64,000 nt of DNA, taken from assembly GCA_907164885.2 (NCBI GenBank), contig OU015492.1:204625509-204689508 (forward strand), read 5' to 3'. Origin of the DNA: Dolomedes plantarius. Taxonomy: Eukaryota > Arthropoda > Arachnida > Araneae > Dolomedidae. Under the pieces are notes generated by a model, which was not told the origin of the DNA, made no database searches, and saw only the letters and a list, made by a program, of their open reading frames with translations. Below are positions 59,701 through 64,000 of this stretch, piece after piece (position 1 is the stretch's first letter; the number at the start of each line of letters is the position of its first letter). Position numbers and translations under genes: made by a program.

Positions 59701-62663
59701 AATGCTCCCCGCGTTATAATTTTTGAAGAATAAATATATAAATATCGGGATAAGATGCATTTAAAATATGTAGGGAAAAGTAAAGGGAAATCTTGGGGGC
59801 TTTAGAAAAGTAAATATTAAAGGTAGGTGAAAAAACATCTTTTAAATGGCTTTTCCTCAAAATGAGTCATTTCCAGATTTGCAGGTCTTTGAAATGCTGC
59901 CAGCGTTATAATTTTTGAAGAATAAATATATAAATATCGGGATAAGATGCATTTAAAATATGTAGGGAAAAGTAAAGCGAAATCTTGGGGGCTTTAGAAA
60001 AGTAAATATTAAAGGTAGGTGAAAAAACATCTTTTAAATGGCTTTTCCTCAAAATGAGTAATTTCCAGATTTGCAGGTATTTGAAATGCTCCCCGCGTTA
60101 TAATTTTTGAAGAATAAATATATAAATATCGGAATAAAATGCATTTAAAATATGTAGTGAAAAGTAAAGGGAAATCTTGGGGGCTTTAGAAAAGTGAGTA
60201 TTAAAGGTAGGTGATAAAACATCTTTTAAATGGCTTTTCCTCAAAATGAGTAATTTCCAGATTTACTGGTCTTTGAAATGCTCCCCGCGTTATAATTTTT
60301 GAAGAATAAATATATAAATATCGGAATAAAATGCATTTAAAATATGTAGTGAAAAGTAAAGGGAAATCTTGGGGGCTTTAGAAAAGTGAGTATTAAAGGT
60401 AGGTGATAAAACATCTTTTAAATGGCTTTTCCTCAAAATGAGTAATTTCCAGATTTGCTGGTCTTTGAAATGCTCCCCGCGTTATAATTTTTGAAGAATA
60501 AATATATAAATATCGGGATAAGATGCATTTAAAATATGTAGGGAAAAGTAAAGGGAAATCTTGGGGGCTTTAGAAAAGTAAATATTAAAGGTAGGTGAAA
60601 AAACATCTTTTAAATGGCTTTTCCTCAAAATGAGTAATTTCCAGATTTGCAGGTCTTTGAAATGCTGCCAGCATTATAATTTTTGAAGAATAAATATATA
60701 AATATCGGAATAAAATGCATTTAAAATATGTAGGGAAAAGTAAAGGGAAATCTTGGGGGCTTTAGAAAAGTAAATATTAAAGGTAGGTAAAAAAACATCT
60801 TTTAAATGCCTTTTCCTCAAAATGAGTCATTTCCAGATTTGCAGGTCTTTGAAATGCTGCCAGCGTTATAATTTTTGAAGAATAAATATATAAATATCGG
60901 AATTAGATGCATTTAAAATATGTAGGGAAAAGTAAAAGGAAATCTTGGGGGCTTTAGAAAAGTAAATATTAAAGGTATGTGAAAAAACATCTTTTAAATC
61001 TCTTTTCCTCAAAATGAGTCATTTCCAGATTTGCAGGTCTTTGAAATGCTGCCAGCGTTATGATTTTTGAAGAATAAATATATAAATATCGGGATAAGAT
61101 GCATTTAAAATATGTAGGGAAAAGTAAAGGGTAATCTTGGGGGCTTTAGAAAAGTAATATTAAAGGTAGGTGAAAAAACATCTTTTAAATGGCTTTTCCT
61201 CAAAATGAGTAATTTCCAGATTTGCAGGTCTTTGAAATGCTCCCCGCGTTATAATTTTTGAAGAATAAATATATAAATATCGGAATTAGATGCATTTAAA
61301 ATATGTAGGGAAAAGTAAAAGGAAATCTTGGGGGCTTTAGAAAAGTAAATATTAAAGGTAGGTGAAAAAACATCTTTTAAATGGCTTTTCCTCAAAATGA
61401 GTCATTTCCAGATTTGCAGGTCTTTGAAATGCTGCCAGCGTTATAATTTTTGAAGAATAAATATATAAATATCGGGATAAGATGCATTTAAAATATGTAG
61501 GGAAAAGTAAAGGGAAATCTTGGGGGCTTTAGAAAAGTAAATATTAAAGGTAGGTGAAAAAACATCTTTTAAATGGCTTTTCCTCAAAATGACTAATTTC
61601 CAGATTTGCAGGTCTTTGAAATGCTGCCAGAATTATAATTTTTGAAGAATAAATATATAAATATCGGAATAAAATGCATTTAACATATGTAGGGAAAAGT
61701 AAAGGGAAATCTTGGGGGCTTTAGAAAAGTAAATATTAAAGGTAGGTGAAAAAACATCTTTTAAATGGCTTTTCTTCAAAATGAGTCATTTCCAGATTTG
61801 CAGATCTTTGAAATGCTCCCCGCGTCATAATTTTTGAAGAATAAATATATAAATATCAGAATAAAATGCATTTAATATATGTAGTGAAAAGTAAATTGAA
61901 AACTTGGGGGCTTTAGAAAATTAAGTATTAAAGGGAGGTGAAAAAACATCTTTTAAATGGCTTTTCTTCAAAATGAGTCATTTCCAGATTTGCAGGTCTT
62001 TGAAATGCTCCCCGCGTTATAATTTTTGAAGAATAAATATATAAATATCGGAATAAAATGCATTTAAAATATGTAGTGAAAAGTAAAGTGAATACTTGGG
62101 GGCTTCAGAAAAGAAAGTATTAAAGGTAGGTGAAAAAACATCTTTTAAATGGCTTTTTCTCAAAATGAGTCATTTCCAGATTTACAGGTCTTTGAAATGC
62201 TCCCCGCGTCATAATTTTTGAAGAATTTTTCTAAAATTAAAGAATCCTCTAATACATAAAAATAAAGTTATGTATCCATTTTAGGTTTCGACATCATTCA
62301 GATCATCAAAGTTTAACTTAAATGTAGAAAAGTACAAAAATTTCACGAAAATTCAGAGTACAAGCATAAAAATATTTCCTATAATTTAACTATTCAACGA
62401 AAGCACAAAGTAATACATAACTCCGTTCAAAATGTATTTATAAGCAATATAAATGCAAAAATAAGGGGGTAAGTTAAAAATTGGATCGCGAGAAGAATTT
62501 TTAAAAAATGTATTTCAATTTTTAAAGTTTAAATTTTTTTAATATTTATAGAATTTTATAAGTTGTTTAATATAGTTATAGTTTAATGAATATATATACA
62601 AAATTTTATATCTCTGAGGTAAAATATTCAAAAATAGCTTTATAATGTACATTATCCCCTTAA
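53703..62663. mobile_element. TTAA-type MITE expanded by an internal satellite
   Basis: Left end TTAAGGGGATGGTGGACTTT; right end the complement of TTAAGGGGATAATGTACATT. The two agree at most of the first 20 positions and match the family at 24554-25286. About 75 bp on the left and 435 bp on the right are unique; the remaining 8.45 kb is the tandem array. Treating the outer ends as one original element is inference from matching termini. Confidence 0.7.
53777..62228. repeat. 192-bp satellite, about 44 monomers, with higher-order structure
   Basis: Monomer period is 192 bp (TATCGG at 53791, 53983, 54175, then 54368 with one extra base). Two main variants: one with CTCCCCGCGT, GTGAAAAG and AGTGAGTATT, the other with CTGCCAGCGT, GGGAAAAG and AGTAAATATT. 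A rare TCTCTTTTCCTC variant occurs at 55433, 56777, 58887 and 60999, i.e. 7, 11 and 11 monomers apart; a rare TGCCTTTTCC variant shows the same spacing. The last three or four monomers on the right are more diverged, as at array edges. No open frame of note. Confidence 0.97.
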
Positions 62664-63878
62664 TACCAAGATTCCAATGCCTATAACGATGCTTCAACAA
62701 TTTTGATTGAAATACACCCGATTCTTTTTTTGCATGGTTTTGAAGTAACACGGTCCAAGAAAAAGAACCGATTATTTTTTACACTGTATTTTTTTTACTT
62801 TAGCACGGTTTAAAAATCTGAAAAGAAATAAAAATATTGAGTGCATTGTTATCAGAGAGTATTTCGGAGAATGTAAATGAACCCACATTAGTTTATAGAA
62901 GTGGTGGTGAAGGTGTAGTTCCACTATCTGCAGGTACGATTCTAGATGGCTGCAAACTAGCCTATAAACTTGGAAATCATTTTATTACAAATGATGACAA
63001 TGTCGAACGCGCTCTGCAATTCCAACGTGATTTAAAAATAATTACAAGATAAAAAGAACTTTTTATATACCATGTTTTTAAATTTTCTATTGAATCATAT
63101 AAACTTGACAATTCTATGTATTAATAAATACTTTTTAAAAATTTTTCATAAGTTCAAAAAGTTAATTGGAAGTTAACTTACATTTAACTTTTCGTTCCCG
63201 TTCCGGCCGATAGATGGCTGCACCAGTCTACAAAACAAAATTAACTGAAAATTAATTTAATTCTGCTTAAAGATGGAGAAAAGTATTTAAAAAATGCATT
63301 GTCATCATGTTCTGAGCTATTCTAAAAGTTTCAAATGTCTAGCTAGTCGGGCAGTTAGTTAAAAACCGATTGCAAGATTTGTACGGGACAAACACACAAA
63401 CAAACAAGAAATCAAGGAAGCGAATTAATAAAAACATGGTAATGATTCTGGTGAGTTATGAAGAATCGTATAAAGCACTAACGAAAACGAAATCACAGAG
63501 ATTGATAACCAAATTTGTATTCAAAACCGATGAAACGAAAGAAGATGTTAATGTTGTTCAAGATACACTTGTATAAAGATATATCGGCATCAAATATTTC
63601 CAATGACGAGAGGGATTTTTCGCCACCGAAAAACAACAGTTAACGGGCACGTTTATTGTCCGGTAGTGACACTGAATGACAGAATGTTATATGTATGTTT
63701 GTATGAATAAAAAATAAATTCAATTTATTTTTAGCCACTTCCGACTGCCGCACTTTTTCAATTTAAAAAATAACCCTCATAAACATAATTAAAATAAGAT
63801 TTGTGGATTTGCTCCTATATATTTATTCAAGATCAGTCGATCGAATCCAAATTTCATATGAAAATTAACATTTTTTTA
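62664..63878. other. Unassigned sequence with two weak open frames
   Basis: 62837-63052 encodes 71 codons without an ATG (includes VYRSGGEGVVPLSAGTILDG), with an upstream stop at 62819; the composition looks protein-like but I recognise no family. 63370-63576 holds another 68-codon frame without motif, in a stretch with ACAAACACACAAACAAACAA. Either could be a decayed exon or an element remnant. Confidence 0.3.
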
Positions 63879-64000
63879 TCTATATATATAAAACAGTTCC
63901 GTAACTGACTCATTCATTCACTGACTGACTGACATACAACGCACAGACCAAACCGCTGGATCTAAAGGGCTGAAATTTTGCATGGCGATTCTTCTAATAG
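63879..64000 (+). mobile_element. Helitron 5' end, cut by the window edge
   Basis: Starts TCTATATATATAAAAC after an A, followed by CATTCACTGACTGACTGAC, CCAAACCGCTGGAT and CTGAAATTTTGCATGGCG, a sequence order typical of Helitron 5' ends. It differs from the Helitron at 27343, so it is another family. The 3' end lies outside the window. Confidence 0.7.

Overview
The window reads as AT-rich animal nuclear DNA made almost entirely of transposable elements and simple repeats. No host protein-coding gene, rRNA or tRNA gene could be recognised. A BEL/Pao retrotransposon, several Tc1/mariner, pogo-like, hAT-like and TTAA-target elements, Helitrons, a Jockey-type LINE end, SINE-like pieces and many (TA)n tracts together point to an arthropod. 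A chelicerate such as a spider is my best guess from family resemblance only, not something the sequence proves.

Layout. 1-8.2 kb: a young, nearly intact BEL/Pao element (1314-7757) with 601-bp LTRs differing at about 3 sites, sitting inside a (TA)n tract; gag and pol are in one frame separated by a single UAG. 8.2-18.4 kb: scattered short elements, namely two copies of an unknown 286-bp repeat, two piggyBac-like MITEs, a TTAA MITE, a Tc1 fragment, a SINE-like element split by a MITE, and a hAT-type MITE with a perfect 8-bp target duplication. 18.9-21.0 kb: a pogo-like shell carrying a SINE piece, a hAT end and a long-inverted-repeat MITE. 22.4-26.2 kb: LINE 3' end, TTAA MITE and an isolated LTR. 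26.9-34.8 kb: an LTR element with no recognisable coding capacity, whose 5' LTR is split by a 3.7-kb Helitron that itself holds a TIR element; the undisturbed 3' LTR preserves the empty site, so the Helitron ends are known to the base. 34.8-41.1 kb: Tc1 pseudogene, a second LTR-element end on the minus strand, a mariner fragment, a Tc1 C-terminal fragment and a hAT-type MITE. 41.6-53.0 kb: two pogo-like MITEs, two DD41D mariner-group pseudogenes (one nested in a pogo-like MITE) and a second copy of the isolated LTR. 53.7-62.7 kb: a TTAA-type MITE whose interior has expanded into about 44 tandem 192-bp monomers with an 11-monomer higher-order period. 62.7-64 kb: unassigned sequence and the start of another Helitron.

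The genes do not form a host pathway. The only protein set that works together is BEL gag plus pol (capsid, protease, reverse transcriptase, RNase H, integrase). The other transposase remains are broken, and the MITEs would depend on transposases encoded elsewhere. The most interesting structures are the satellite array inside a MITE, the nested Helitron with its empty site, and the UAG inside the BEL zinc knuckle.
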